A DNA stretch of 64,000 nucleotides from Nostoc punctiforme NIES-2108 (GCA_003326195.1 LXQE01000096.1:324011-388010), one strand, 5' to 3'. Counted from the first letter of the stretch, positions 46,302 to 55,104 are shown. The notes: a model not told the origin generated them from the sequence alone. Translations and numbers: made by a program.

Positions 46302-47121
46302 GTTTCAATCCCTAATAGGGATTTTGATTAATTGCAATGTAAGTAACTGTATCTCCTACTAAAAATTCTTTGTTTCAATCCCTAATAGGGATTTTGATTA
46401 ATTGCAATCAATTGGGGTAACAATATCGGGGAGGTGGAATTGTTTCAATCCCTAATAGGGATTTTGATTAATTGCAATCCCAAGGGGAGGCAATCGCTAG
46501 CATGAAGAAGTTTCAATCCCTAATAGGGATTTTGATTAATTGCAATACATGGAGCATATTCAGTCAGTTTTGGCACTGTAGTTTCAATCCCTAATAGGGA
46601 TTTTGATTAATTGCAATCTGATTGTATTGATATCCGCCCAGCTTGGGAATGCAAGTTTCAATCCCTAATAGGGATTTTGATTAATTGCAATTAGAAGTAG
46701 ACTTAAGCGAATCAGAAATACGCTCAAGTTTCAATCCCTAATAGGGATTTTGATTAATTGCAATTTTTCTTTAAGCATTACTTAAAGTGATAGTATTCTG
46801 TTTCAATCCCTAATAGGGATTTTGATTAATTGCAATAAAACACTTTGTATCATGATGAAAGGATTTTTTTGTTTCAATCCCTAATAGGGATTTTGATTAA
46901 TTGCAATTTCGTTGGACTGTTCTTTTCGGTGATACTCTTCGTTTCAATCCCTAATAGGGATTTTGATTAATTGCAATTTTTGCATTCCAAATGACAAGAG
47001 GATTGTTCCAATCGTTTCAATCCCTAATAGGGATTTTGATTAATTGCAATTCAGAATCATTTACAAATTGATAGTTCTATCCGTGTTTCAATCCCTAATA
47101 GGGATTTTGATTAATTGCAAT
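46302..47121 (-). CRISPR. CRISPR array, 12 identical 37-bp repeats and 11 spacers
   Basis: Repeats start at 46302, 46372, 46442, 46510, 46581, 46655, 46728, 46800, 46871, 46941, 47014 and 47085. All are 37 bases and identical by eye; on the plus strand each begins GTTTCAATCC and ends TTGCAAT with an internal CCCTAATAGGG palindrome. Spacers are 31-37 bases. Read on the minus strand the repeat ends in GGATTGAAAC, the usual 3' end whose last eight bases become the crRNA 5' handle. Transcription is therefore from high to low coordinates, with the leader at 47122 onward. No cas gene is present in the window. The repeat type is of the kind used by type I-D or III systems in cyanobacteria, which is inference. 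Confidence 0.97.
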
Positions 47122-47290
47122 AGCGGGAGCCTGAAAGCCAAGCTATATTTAGTTTTCAAGGTGCGGTTGCGCGATTGTAGAGCAATCATAGCATTAGAGA
47201 ATTTCTTTGGGAAGAGTGTTGGGAAAGGTTGAAGGCTAAAACTCAATTATTGTAAGCATTTCAGGGATTGCGCGGACGAATTTGGACAAT
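47122..47290 (-). promoter_or_regulatory. CRISPR leader
   Basis: On the minus strand the sequence ahead of repeat 1 contains CAATCGCGCAACCGCACC followed by TTGAAAACTAAATATAGC, the cyanobacterial type of leader (GCGCAACC ... TTGAAAACT). A TATGAT -10-like box (revcomp near 47189-47196) lies upstream. This places the integration end at 47121. Confidence 0.65.
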
Positions 47291-47424
47291 TAGTAGAGTG
47301 AAACGCTTGCTGGTGTTGAGATAGAAGCGCTTTTTTTCGGGTGTGAAATTTGTACATCTACCCTTGCGCGCATTTGACCATACAGTAACCTAAATATAAG
47401 GGAACTTAGTAATTCAACGTAGAG

Positions 47425-48258
47425 ATGATGAAAGAAATAACGCGCCGCAAATTTATTGCAACAGCTACAGTGGCGACAGGTTTTGCCCTCGCAGTACAAC
47501 CCATTTCTGCCGGAGTCATCACTACTGATGCCAAGGGGTTAGTAGCTGGTGCAGTGAAAATTCCCGTCAAAGATGGTGAAATTCCTGCCTATAGAGCAGC
47601 ACCAGCAACTGGTGAAAACTTCCCAATTGTTCTGGTAATCCAGGAAATCTTTGGTGTACATGAGCATATCCAGGATATCACTCGTCGATTTGCTCGGTTG
47701 GGATATTTAGCGATCGCACCCGAATTATTTGTGCGTCAAGGCGATGTCTCGAAGTTAAGCAACATAGACGAAATTCGTCCAATTGTCGCTAAAGTACCAG
47801 ATGCCCAGGTGTTATCCGATCTTGATGCTACAGTAAACTGGGCAAAGAAGTCAGCTAAGGGTAATGGCGAGAAGTTGGGAATTACAGGCTTCTGTTGGGG
47901 CGGTCGTATTACCTGGTTATATGCTGCACATAATCCCCAGGTGAAGGCAGGTGTGGCTTGGTATGGGAAACTTCTGGGCGATGCTACTGAACTTCAGCCC
48001 CAGTATCCCGTCGATATTGCATCAAAACTGACAGTCCCTATTCTCGGACTTTATGGTGGGAAAGATACTGGTATTACTCTTGATACAGTAGAGCAGATGC
48101 GTGATCGCTTAAAGTCCAGCAGTAGCAAATCTGAAATTATCGTCTATCCCAATGCACCCCACGCATTTTTTGCCGATTATCGCCCCTCCTACCGCGAGAA
48201 AGAAGCTCAGGATGGTTGGAAACGCCTCTTGGCATGGTTTAAGCAAAATGGTGTTTAA
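47425..48258 (+). CDS. Dienelactone hydrolase family protein, Tat-exported
   Basis: 277 residues. The N-terminus holds a clear twin-arginine motif ([20 protein letters not shown]), so export by Tat is predicted. The mature domain is an alpha/beta hydrolase of the DLH family with the Cys-Asp-His triad: Cys157 in [11 protein letters not shown], Asp214 in [10 protein letters not shown], His246 in [17 protein letters not shown]. Glu74 in [12 protein letters not shown] matches the conserved Glu of the family. The first ATG at 47425 and the next at 47428 are both possible; GTAGAG precedes them. Substrate unknown; these enzymes cleave lactone or ester bonds. Convergent with the next gene. Confidence 0.93.
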   Translation: MMKEITRRKFIATATVATGFALAVQPISAGVITTDAKGLVAGAVKIPVKDGEIPAYRAAPATGENFPIVLVIQEIFGVHEHIQDITRRFARLGYLAIAPELFVRQGDVSKLSNIDEIRPIVAKVPDAQVLSDLDATVNWAKKSAKGNGEKLGITGFCWGGRITWLYAAHNPQVKAGVAWYGKLLGDATELQPQYPVDIASKLTVPILGLYGGKDTGITLDTVEQMRDRLKSSSSKSEIIVYPNAPHAFFADYRPSYREKEAQDGWKRLLAWFKQNGV

Positions 48259-48270
48259 AAAATTAGCTAC

Positions 48271-49212
48271 TCATGAACTGTGACGCTGAAAAAAGTCCCA
48301 AATTGTTTCACTGGCGTTTAGTCCCAGCTTGGCATTGAATTTGTTTAGGCTCTCGTCAGTTGAAGAACCACCAGGCCAGAAATGTCCACCGTTTACTACC
48401 GCTAGCTGCCAGACTTCGGAGTTGCCACTACAACCTGTGTAGATAGCGGTTTTCACTTTATCTTCAGAAAAATTCAAAGATGCATTCGATAAGGTACATC
48501 GATCGTGCGATCGCCAAAACTCTACCATGTCTGAGATCGAAACTAGCGCTCCTCGTTGAGTGTGGTCATCACCTTCAAAAAGTACGTCGCGATCGTTTGT
48601 ACCGTTGATTGTTAACATCGATATGGGAGTTTCAGGCTGGCAACTAGGTTTAAGTCTGGCTGGGAGGGAACCAGCTACTGATGCAAAACCAGCAATTTTA
48701 TTAGGTAACTTACAAGCCAGTGCTTGGGTAAGTATGCCACCTCTAGAAAAACCAGTGGCATAAACTTTATGACTATCAATATTAAGTTGCTGCTGAAGAT
48801 GATTAATCAAAGCACTGATAAACAAAACATCATCTACCTTTCCTTGAGCGTTACCTCTAAGACTCCATTTTTGGTCAATTCCATCTGGGTAAACAACAAT
48901 AAATCCTTTTTGCTCTGCTAATTCATTGAAGCGGGTCACATTACTGATAGACCGACCATTACCATCATCTCCATGAAACACTAAAACTAACGGCATCGAG
49001 CGGTCTAGATTATAAGATTTTGGAGTGTAAAAATAGTAAGTACGTAATTTACCTTGATCGTATAGTTCTCCATAATTATCACCAATCAAGATTTTGTCTT
49101 TAGTTATACTTTTTTCATCAGCCTGAATTGAATCACAGGCTGTTATTAAACTAATTCCTAGTAGAAATATCAAAAGTTTTTTAAAAAACTGAGAATTTTG
49201 ATATATATTCAT
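48271..49212 (-). CDS. PHB depolymerase/feruloyl esterase-type alpha/beta hydrolase lipoprotein
   Basis: 313 residues. Signal LLIFLLGISLITACDS with the lipobox Cys26 predicts lipid anchoring. The esterase core has MPLVLVFHGDDGNG (oxyanion), the nucleophile Ser157 in YATGFSRGGILTQA, Asp in LTINGTNDRDVLFEGDD and His in VVNGGHFWPGG, as in the LpqC/poly(3-hydroxybutyrate) depolymerase group. It probably hydrolyses an ester outside the cytoplasmic membrane. Start at the ATG 49212 precedes an exceptional hydrophobic helix. A 17-bp perfect hairpin lies about 70 bases upstream and separates it from the gene behind. Confidence 0.9.
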   Translation of the reverse strand: MNIYQNSQFFKKLLIFLLGISLITACDSIQADEKSITKDKILIGDNYGELYDQGKLRTYYFYTPKSYNLDRSMPLVLVFHGDDGNGRSISNVTRFNELAEQKGFIVVYPDGIDQKWSLRGNAQGKVDDVLFISALINHLQQQLNIDSHKVYATGFSRGGILTQALACKLPNKIAGFASVAGSLPARLKPSCQPETPISMLTINGTNDRDVLFEGDDHTQRGALVSISDMVEFWRSHDRCTLSNASLNFSEDKVKTAIYTGCSGNSEVWQLAVVNGGHFWPGGSSTDESLNKFNAKLGLNASETIWDFFQRHSS

Positions 49213-49283
49213 GTTGATTAAATTGACTTATGTCAGCTACTTGTATTTACTTCTAAGTCTTATTCAGTAACCAAATTTTAACT

Positions 49284-49319
49284 AATAGAGGCTAACAACT
49301 TTAGTTGTTAGCCTCTATT
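49284..49319. terminator. 17-bp perfect hairpin between minus-strand genes
   Basis: AATAGAGGCTAACAACT pairs exactly with AGTTGTTAGCCTCTATT around a two-base TT loop. It begins seven bases after the end of the small secreted gene at 49326 (minus strand), so it is probably its terminator. U-tract is weak. Confidence 0.8.
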
Positions 49320-49325
49320 TAGATA

Positions 49326-49568
49326 TTAAACTCTGACATTTACATAACGAGCAGGAACTCTAACTTTAACCCATCTGTTACCGCGTCGTACTGTTTCCCA
49401 ATGTGCAGGAATTAACTTTCGTTCATATCGGACGACAACAGGTCTACGCACAATAGCAGATCTATGAACATTGGGTCTAACAATAATTTCTGCTGCTGAT
49501 GCTTGTGACGGTAAGGAGGAAATTGCAAATGGGAGAGCAAGTAATGTACCTAATAAAATACGTTTCAT
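49326..49568 (-). CDS. Small secreted basic protein (80 aa)
   Basis: Starts MKRILLGTLLALPFAISSLP with a textbook signal peptide (cleavage after SQASA). The mature part of about 55 residues is rich in Arg/Val (AIVRRPVVVRYERKLIPAHW, RRGNRWVKVRVPARYVNVRV) and should form beta strands. The start ATG at 49568 has GGAG eight bases upstream; a TTG two codons earlier is in frame. I recognise no family, though secreted small basic beta-proteins of this type are common in cyanobacteria. Confidence 0.85.
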   Translation of the reverse strand: MKRILLGTLLALPFAISSLPSQASAAEIIVRPNVHRSAIVRRPVVVRYERKLIPAHWETVRRGNRWVKVRVPARYVNVRV

Positions 49569-49784
49569 CTTCAAATCTCCATTCCATTATTTTTTTGAGT
49601 TTTATACAGTATTTATCAATATTTTGTGAACAGATATTCTTACCTATTAACTTTATAGGAAGCTTTGTTTGTTGCACGAGTTAATTGATTTGCTGTATTG
49701 TTCTGAGTTTAAGATACTAAATCAGAAAACACAGTGGAATAAAGTCATAATTTCAGTATGACTTTATTCACATTTGGAACTTTG

Positions 49785-49810
49785 AAAAAAAAAGGAGTTT
49801 AGAAACTCCT
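49785..49810 (-). terminator. Intrinsic terminator of the 90-aa membrane gene
   Basis: On the minus strand: AGGAGTTT ct AAACTCCT followed by nine T residues. Eight-bp stem, two-base loop, about 40 bases after the stop of the gene at 49848. Confidence 0.9.
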
Positions 49811-49847
49811 CTAGTGTTAGTATTATTTATTACTTAACTAGTTAGTT

Positions 49848-50120
49848 TTACTGAATTTTATATACGATCATAGCAATCAATACCGCAAGACCTAGCGCTC
49901 TGCGAAAATAATTAACGCCTTGAAATATCTCCATCCATGCCCAAGTAAACAAGGAGCCATTTGCCAGAAAGTCTAACACTGTATTGATTTTACCACTTGT
50001 AAAAACTAGGGTTAGTAAACTAGCTACTATCCAAAGAATCAGTGGTGGGTTTGGCATTTGAGCCAAAACAATTTTGCCATTGCTGTCACGGAAGGTTTTA
50101 TCAACTAACGTATTTTCCAT
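49848..50120 (-). CDS. Small membrane protein (90 aa)
   Basis: Begins MENTLVDKTFRDSNGKIVLA. Three hydrophobic segments are visible (PPLILWIVASLLTLVFTSGK, FLANGSLFTWAWMEIFQGVN and LGLAVLIAMIVYKIQ). Aromatic residues around NYFRRALGL suggest interface helices. No family recognised, but size, start codon and the perfect terminator downstream support a true gene. The N-terminal hydrophilic strand KTFRDSNGKIVLAQMPN looks like a small peripheral element. Confidence 0.75.
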   Translation of the reverse strand: MENTLVDKTFRDSNGKIVLAQMPNPPLILWIVASLLTLVFTSGKINTVLDFLANGSLFTWAWMEIFQGVNYFRRALGLAVLIAMIVYKIQ

Positions 50121-50512
50121 TGTTTGAGATTGCTACTTAGGTAATAGTGATTAACTTGCAAAAATTACTGAGTGATGTATTGATAAGAGGCTGAGGTTTA
50201 ATTGCAAGTTCTTTAATAATATTAAAACATTAAACCAATTCTATTTTCACCCATCTAATTGCTGAGATTAGAGCAGTAAAGGATATTCATATATAACTAT
50301 ATTGAAAGGCATACTTGTACCAATTCAATTAATGATTGCAACACATCTTTAGGTCAAGATGTGATGAATCGCGTCTCTACAAATGGTCTATTTGTTGTAT
50401 TCTTTTTTCTGGTATTGCACAAAATTCACCAATACATATTTGTTCCTTTTCTTTCTTCTATATCAGATGCTATGCGTAGCTGCTTCTGCGTAAGAGTATG
50501 CGTCCTGAGCAT
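50121..50512. other. Intergenic region without gene
   Basis: A/T-rich, no open frame of interest. It contains tcgcgtctctac- and tatgcgtagctgcttctgcg-type dispersed repeat fragments. The 90-aa gene promoter should be in 50125-50250. Confidence 0.35.
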
Positions 50513-50538
50513 AGAAAAGCCTCCCATTCCGGGAGGCT
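50513..50538 (-). terminator. Intrinsic terminator of the large repeat-protein gene
   Basis: Minus strand AGCCTCCC ggaat GGGAGGCT followed by TTTTC: an eight-bp stem, 29 bases after the stop at 50567. Confidence 0.85.
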
Positions 50539-50566
50539 AAAAAGTTAGCGGAGACAACTTGTTAAA

Positions 50567-53500
50567 CTACGGTGCAACTACACCAATCGCTCCTCCTAAT
50601 GCAGAGAAAATGGCGGAGACGAATGCTGTGGCAAATAGCCACCACGCTGCTGTAGCTGCGGCTTTGCGGGTTTCTTCTGCTTGCCGCTGTGCTTGATGCT
50701 TGACCTGTTCTAGACGGCGTTGGGCTTCATGCTGTATGCGTTCTGCACGTTGCAATACTGTGTTGCGTGCCCGTTCAATTTGGTCGATGATCCCGTTGGC
50801 ATCTTCTTCGGAGATGTCCTCACGAGAACTCATAATTGCCACTAGGGTATCACGGTCAAAGGAGGACAAGCGATCGCGCAGGGCATCAAATCCCGCCTGG
50901 GGATCGTCAAAAACTGTGCGAATATCGCGCTTAATACTATCATAATTAAGTTCTGGGCGATCCAAGGAGTTGAGATAGTTACGAATGCGGCCAAAAACCC
51001 CATCAATTGCATCTTGAATGCCCCGTTGGATGTTCCGCACTTGTTCGACAAATTGATCCCTTACGGACACCATATTATCGGCAATCCGCGCTGCTTCTTC
51101 ATCAGAAATATCTTCCCGAATTTTCAGTAGAGCGATGATGGTATCACGGTCAAACTGAGAAAGGCGATCGCCAAAACTTTCTACCCCAACTCGCGGATCG
51201 TGCAACAATAATTGCAAGTCGCGTTTGATACCTTCGGGATTGAGTTCTTCTTTGCCAGTTTGGCGGAGATACTCTTCTAGATAAGCTTTGAATGTTTCTG
51301 CTCTTTGTTGTGTACGGCTAGCTAGGCGACGAGGCGCACGCACAAAGTTACGAATCGAATTCTGGGTGGAATCAATGATTTCATTGACTTGTTCTTCACT
51401 CAAGTCTTGGCGTTGACTGAGCAATTTCACCAGTGTATCCCGGTCTAACTGCGACAAGCGACGACGCAGTGCGACGGCTCCCTCTTTGGGATTTTCAAAC
51501 AATTTGGTCAAATCTCGCTGAATACCTTCTGGATTCAGTTCTTGTTTACCAGTATTCCGTAGATAATCTGCGATCGTTGTTGTTACAGAGTCGTATTGCT
51601 CTTTAGCTTTATCTACTACAGCTTGGGGTGTGTGGCGAATATTATGCCATGACTCTTCAGTAGTATTGATGATTTGATTAACTTGATCTTCACTCAAATC
51701 TTCTCGTTGACTCAACAATTGCACTAAGGTATCGCGGTCAAAACGAGACAAGCGCGCCCGAATTGAGCTAATCCCAGCTTGAGGATCTTCTAGTAGCTTT
51801 TTGAAGTCGGCGCGGATGGCATCAGGATTCAGTTCTGATTTTCCGGTGTTACGCAGATATGATTCTACATTCAGCCACAGGGTTTCTGCTTGATATTGTG
51901 CCTGTTCTGCTAGTCCTTTGGATTCTACCAAAACGCGATCGCGTTGTTTTTCCAACTCATCGACAATGCTATCTACTTCATATAGCTGGACATCATTACG
52001 CTGTAGCAATATCTCCCGAATTTCTTGGCGGTCAAGGTGCGCTAGTCGCAATGTCAGGGTTTCATAATCTGCCTCTGAGTCGTCCAACAGTGGTTTAAAA
52101 TTCTGCTCAATGCCTTCGGATGTCAAATCTGCCTTGGGAGTAACGAGTAGATAACTTTCTACTGCGCGTTGCAAGTCTTGAACTATATCTCTTTCTTCAA
52201 TAGCTCTGACTGTTACTAGCACTTCTTGGCGGACAGTTTCTAGCTGATTGGCAATGCGCTGGATTTGACCTTGGGTAAGCAATCCCCGTTGTTGCAGAAT
52301 TTTGACGAAATCATTGCGGGATAGTCGTTCTAGTTCCCTACGGACGATTCCAGGGTCAGCGGCTGGATCGTAGATGACATCATGAAATTCCTGGGCAATT
52401 CTTTCTGGACTTAGTTGCCAAGCATAAGTATTGTACAGGTAGTTTTCGATATCAGCTCGAATTGGGCTATAGGGTTGTGATGGTGTTGGTAAGCCTAGCT
52501 TATCTGCTTGTTCGGTGACTTTATCTTTAGCGCTAGTGAGACTACCCAAGATTTTTTCCACATCCAAGTCAGACAAATCTGTGCGTCCCAACACAATGCC
52601 GGTTAAGGCAGATAATCCTTGTTGGAGTGTACTTTGAATTGGCCCGGTAGCTGCCTTTTGGTCAGATTCTTTGGAACCATGCTTTTCTGCTAATAACCTA
52701 TCTAGCTTGGCGTTGAGTTCGTCTGTCTTGCTTTGTCCTGGCGGAAGTGATTTCAGGTAATCCATCAACTCACCCAAACGGTCTTCGGTTGGCGGTTGTT
52801 GACTTACCACTTGCTGCCAAACTTTATACAAGGTATCAGCAATCCGGCTAACGTCTTTTTTGGAAAGATCGGTGCGGCTGCTGACTAACTCGATAAACTT
52901 TTTGCGGTCGATGTTGCGGATATCTGGAGTCCCCGCGATCGCTTTTAATTGTGGATCGTTGAGTAAATTTTCAAAATCACTCCGAATCTTTGACACATCG
53001 AGTTCTGGAGGACGGAGCTTTTCTAAGTAATCTTCAATGTTTTCCCGGATACTCACGGGGTCAATGGCGCTTCCTAGTTCTCGACGGACAGCGGCGGCGG
53101 CGGCTTCGGCTGTGGCTACCACTTGGTTATTCACAGCTTTCGCACCTAGTGCGGCGGTAGCAGTCCCCATAATCGCTTGAAACCCAGATGTTGCCGTATT
53201 GACAACTGAGCCAATTAAGGAGCCTACGGTGGTGGAACTTACCCAAACTAGGAGCAAAAAGTAAGCACCCCAAATCACCAAACCGAGAATCGCTCCCAAT
53301 CCTCGGTCTGAGATCACAAGGCTCAATTTTACTGCTAGATAAGAAGCGATTAATAAGGCGACCGTCACAGTGAATAATGTCCAAATCCCTACTGCTGTGC
53401 CGATTTTGCGAATACTGCCGCCCAAATTTCCGGCTTCCCCATTATCTGAATCCGAATCAGATGAGTGCCCCAGGTAGGAAATACCGGCTGCAAGGGAGAG

Positions 53501-53686
53501 ATTAGTTAGAACTAATTGGAAAGCAAAGGCTAGAATCACACCGGAGATTAAAGCCACAAAAAAACGCGGCCCAGAAATGAGAGCCGAGGCCTGTACTGGC
53601 GTGACATTTGAGGGTTCTCCTGGAACCTGTGCTAACCATAATAGTGGTTTATAGAGTCCCACTATGATTTCCGTACTTTGGAACAT
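50567..53686 (-). CDS. Large membrane protein with about eight helical repeats (1039 aa)
   Basis: Three to four N-terminal membrane helices (FFVALISGVILAFAFQLVLT, IGTAVGIWTLFTVTVALLIA, GAILGLVIWGAYFLLLVWVS) and one C-terminal helix (TAAWWLFATAFVSAIFSALG) flank a long soluble region of about 800 residues. This region contains repeated units of about 80-110 residues of the form I-x-x-YLRNTGKxELNPxxI, then RLSxFDRDTLVxLLSQRxDL, then SEExxNxII. At least seven are well formed (starting near residues 216, 417, 504, 598, 692, 785, 877 by eye) and one is degenerate around 320. Repeats 5 to 8 are the most alike, so they arose by recent duplication. Charged coiled-coil stretches separate them. A structural, filament- or tether-like role is inferred; no known family was recognised. 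Followed by an intrinsic terminator. Confidence 0.88.
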   Translation of the reverse strand: MFQSTEIIVGLYKPLLWLAQVPGEPSNVTPVQASALISGPRFFVALISGVILAFAFQLVLTNLSLAAGISYLGHSSDSDSDNGEAGNLGGSIRKIGTAVGIWTLFTVTVALLIASYLAVKLSLVISDRGLGAILGLVIWGAYFLLLVWVSSTTVGSLIGSVVNTATSGFQAIMGTATAALGAKAVNNQVVATAEAAAAAVRRELGSAIDPVSIRENIEDYLEKLRPPELDVSKIRSDFENLLNDPQLKAIAGTPDIRNIDRKKFIELVSSRTDLSKKDVSRIADTLYKVWQQVVSQQPPTEDRLGELMDYLKSLPPGQSKTDELNAKLDRLLAEKHGSKESDQKAATGPIQSTLQQGLSALTGIVLGRTDLSDLDVEKILGSLTSAKDKVTEQADKLGLPTPSQPYSPIRADIENYLYNTYAWQLSPERIAQEFHDVIYDPAADPGIVRRELERLSRNDFVKILQQRGLLTQGQIQRIANQLETVRQEVLVTVRAIEERDIVQDLQRAVESYLLVTPKADLTSEGIEQNFKPLLDDSEADYETLTLRLAHLDRQEIREILLQRNDVQLYEVDSIVDELEKQRDRVLVESKGLAEQAQYQAETLWLNVESYLRNTGKSELNPDAIRADFKKLLEDPQAGISSIRARLSRFDRDTLVQLLSQREDLSEDQVNQIINTTEESWHNIRHTPQAVVDKAKEQYDSVTTTIADYLRNTGKQELNPEGIQRDLTKLFENPKEGAVALRRRLSQLDRDTLVKLLSQRQDLSEEQVNEIIDSTQNSIRNFVRAPRRLASRTQQRAETFKAYLEEYLRQTGKEELNPEGIKRDLQLLLHDPRVGVESFGDRLSQFDRDTIIALLKIREDISDEEAARIADNMVSVRDQFVEQVRNIQRGIQDAIDGVFGRIRNYLNSLDRPELNYDSIKRDIRTVFDDPQAGFDALRDRLSSFDRDTLVAIMSSREDISEEDANGIIDQIERARNTVLQRAERIQHEAQRRLEQVKHQAQRQAEETRKAAATAAWWLFATAFVSAIFSALGGAIGVVAP

Positions 53687-54225
53687 TGGATTTCCTTCTA
53701 CCTACTAAGTTTAAATTTGGGGGAATTAAGAATTTCTTGAGAAGCAACTCTAAGTATTTATTGTTTGTACCTATGGCAATACCTAACTCTTTAGATCAGA
53801 ATCGTAGAATTTAGCTGCTTAAAGCATCTCTCCAAGGGCTGAAAATTGTATCCAGCGGAAGATATAACTTTTAGTTTCTCTCAGTATTAATAATTGATAA
53901 AATTAGCAACCATTATTTATTATGTAACGCTAATTTTTAATTTTAATTGCTTACTTTATAACGAGTGATTCTATTTAAATACTAGTTTGCTTGCAGATAA
54001 TAGTTTAAATTTATTTAAATATCTATTTTTTATCACCGTCTCTAGGTGGATTTATTTTAACAATACCTTTCCGATGTCGTCCATAAGAAGTGCTTGTGGT
54101 TTGTGCCTACAGGCAGAAAGCATTCTAGTTATTAATAGCTACATTAAAGTTAACAAACGAATCGTTGAGGTCAAAAAGTGGCAACTTGGTTTTCCAGACA
54201 TTTGCCAATAATTTGAACAGAATAA
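53687..54225. other. Intergenic region upstream of the hli cluster
   Basis: A/T-rich. A 74-codon plus-strand frame (53987-54211) has no ribosome site or recognisable motif and is not accepted. Promoters for both the large membrane protein (minus) and the hli cluster (plus) must lie here. Confidence 0.4.
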
Positions 54226-54378
54226 AATGGTTGCGATCGCAATGATTTTCTGTTTGCTCAAACTCCTCAAGCCGAGATATGGAACCGTCGTTTGGCAATA
54301 ATTAGCTTTATTGCGTATTTACTTTGGGGCTTAGTTGACTATAGCGTTCTGCATGACATTTTGCGCTTGATTGGTTAG
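54226..54378 (+). pseudogene. High-light-inducible protein remnant without N-terminus
   Basis: In frame from the stop-adjacent AAT at 54226 the sequence reads NGCDRNDFLFAQTPQAEIWN, then RRLAIISFIAYLLWGLVDYS and VLHDILRLIG then TAG, clearly related to the intact genes. The codon before NG is TAA where the paralogue has TAC, and no in-frame start exists upstream. The Asn-Gly-Arg chlorophyll-binding motif is NRR here. A decayed copy. Confidence 0.85.
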
Positions 54379-54426
54379 GAAAGCATTTAAAGAATCAAAA
54401 ACTAACTTGATTTGGAAGGAAAAACA

Positions 54427-54630
54427 ATGGAAACTCGTTCATCTACTGATTTACCACCTATTCCTAAAGCTTACAATGGCCGCGATCGCAATGAATTTCT
54501 GTTTGGTTTTACTCCCCAAGCCGAAATTTGGAATGGTCGCTTGGCAGCCATTGGATTTCTTGCCTATTTACTTTGGGATTTAGCTGGTTATAGCGTCCTG
54601 CGTGATGTATTGCACCTAATTGGCTACTAG
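54427..54630 (+). CDS. High-light-inducible protein (Hlip, one-helix CAB protein), copy 1
   Basis: 67 residues. Charged N-terminus METRSSTDLPPIPKAYNGRD, then FLFGFTPQAEIWNGRLAAIG with the chlorophyll-binding ExxNGR motif and the single membrane helix IGFLAYLLWDLAGYSVLRDV. Hlips bind chlorophyll and carotenoids, associate with photosystem II assembly and ferrochelatase, and dissipate excess light energy. The start at 54427 has GGAAGG ahead; a TTG upstream is less likely. The second half is nearly identical in DNA to copy 2. Confidence 0.95.
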   Translation: METRSSTDLPPIPKAYNGRDRNEFLFGFTPQAEIWNGRLAAIGFLAYLLWDLAGYSVLRDVLHLIGY

Positions 54631-54671
54631 AAACTAAACACCTAAAAAGCTACTAAATTTTGGAGAAAAAA

Positions 54672-54884
54672 ATGGCAACTCAAGAAACTCGTCCTTCTAC
54701 CGATTTAACAGTTGTGGCACCCGAATACAACGGCGTAGACCGTAACGCATTTTTATTTGGTTGGACTCCTCAAGCCGAAATTTGGAATGGTCGTTTGGCG
54801 GCTATTGGATTCCTTGCTTATTTACTTTGGGATTTAGCTGGTTATAGCGTCCTGCGTGATGTGTTGCACCTAATTGGCTACTAG
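54672..54884 (+). CDS. High-light-inducible protein (Hlip), copy 2
   Basis: 70 residues. MATQETRPSTDLTVVAPEYN leads into GVDRNAFLFGWTPQAEIWNG and RLAAIGFLAYLLWDLAGYSV, with the ExxNGR chlorophyll site and a single thylakoid membrane helix. The last 40 residues are the same as in copy 1, with only synonymous changes in DNA, so the pair arose by tandem duplication or is kept alike by gene conversion. GGAG lies about seven bases before the ATG. Forms a short cluster, probably an operon, with copy 1 41 bases upstream. Confidence 0.95.
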   Translation: MATQETRPSTDLTVVAPEYNGVDRNAFLFGWTPQAEIWNGRLAAIGFLAYLLWDLAGYSVLRDVLHLIGY

Positions 54885-54930
54885 TAAGTAGGTAGTCTGC
54901 CACAAGCATTATCACAGGTTAAGATAGTTC

Positions 54931-54956
54931 GTAGCAAGTACTTAAGTACTTGCTAC
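54931..54956. repeat. Perfect 26-bp palindrome, GTAGCAAG family
   Basis: GTAGCAAGTACTT followed directly by its reverse complement AAGTACTTGCTAC. Related to the palindromes at 37054 and 42310. Could terminate the hli transcript. Confidence 0.75.
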
Positions 54957-54975
54957 AACCTTATCAAAAAATTGA

Positions 54976-55029
54976 ACAACTTGCCCTTTTACTGATTTAC
55001 CAACTATTGCACCAGAATACAACTGCGTC
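54976..55029 (+). pseudogene. N-terminal remnant of another hli gene
   Basis: In frame the bases encode TTCPFTDLPTIAPEYNCV, matching the start of copy 2 (ETRPSTDLTVVAPEYNGV). The reading frame then turns into unrelated sequence. No start codon remains. Together with the fragment at 54226 it shows that this cluster has lost and gained copies. Confidence 0.7.
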
Positions 55030-55076
55030 AGTTTTCCATCCTTCCTTCCCGAAGTTTAATTGGTTATATGGTAGTG

Positions 55077-55104
55077 AAAAAAGCCACCTAGTTTTAGGTG
55101 GCTT
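55077..55104 (-). terminator. Intrinsic terminator of the universal stress protein gene
   Basis: Minus strand AAGCCACCTA aaac TAGGTGGCTT followed by TTTTCAC: a ten-bp perfect stem and T-run 36 bases after the stop at 55141. Confidence 0.9.

Noticed and set aside
47044..47232. 62-codon frame starting in the last CRISPR spacers
   Set aside because: It reads through CRISPR repeats and the leader, so it is not a gene.
53987..54211. 74-codon plus-strand frame upstream of the hli cluster
   Set aside because: A/T-rich, no ribosome site, no family; it does not join the frame of the hli remnant behind it.
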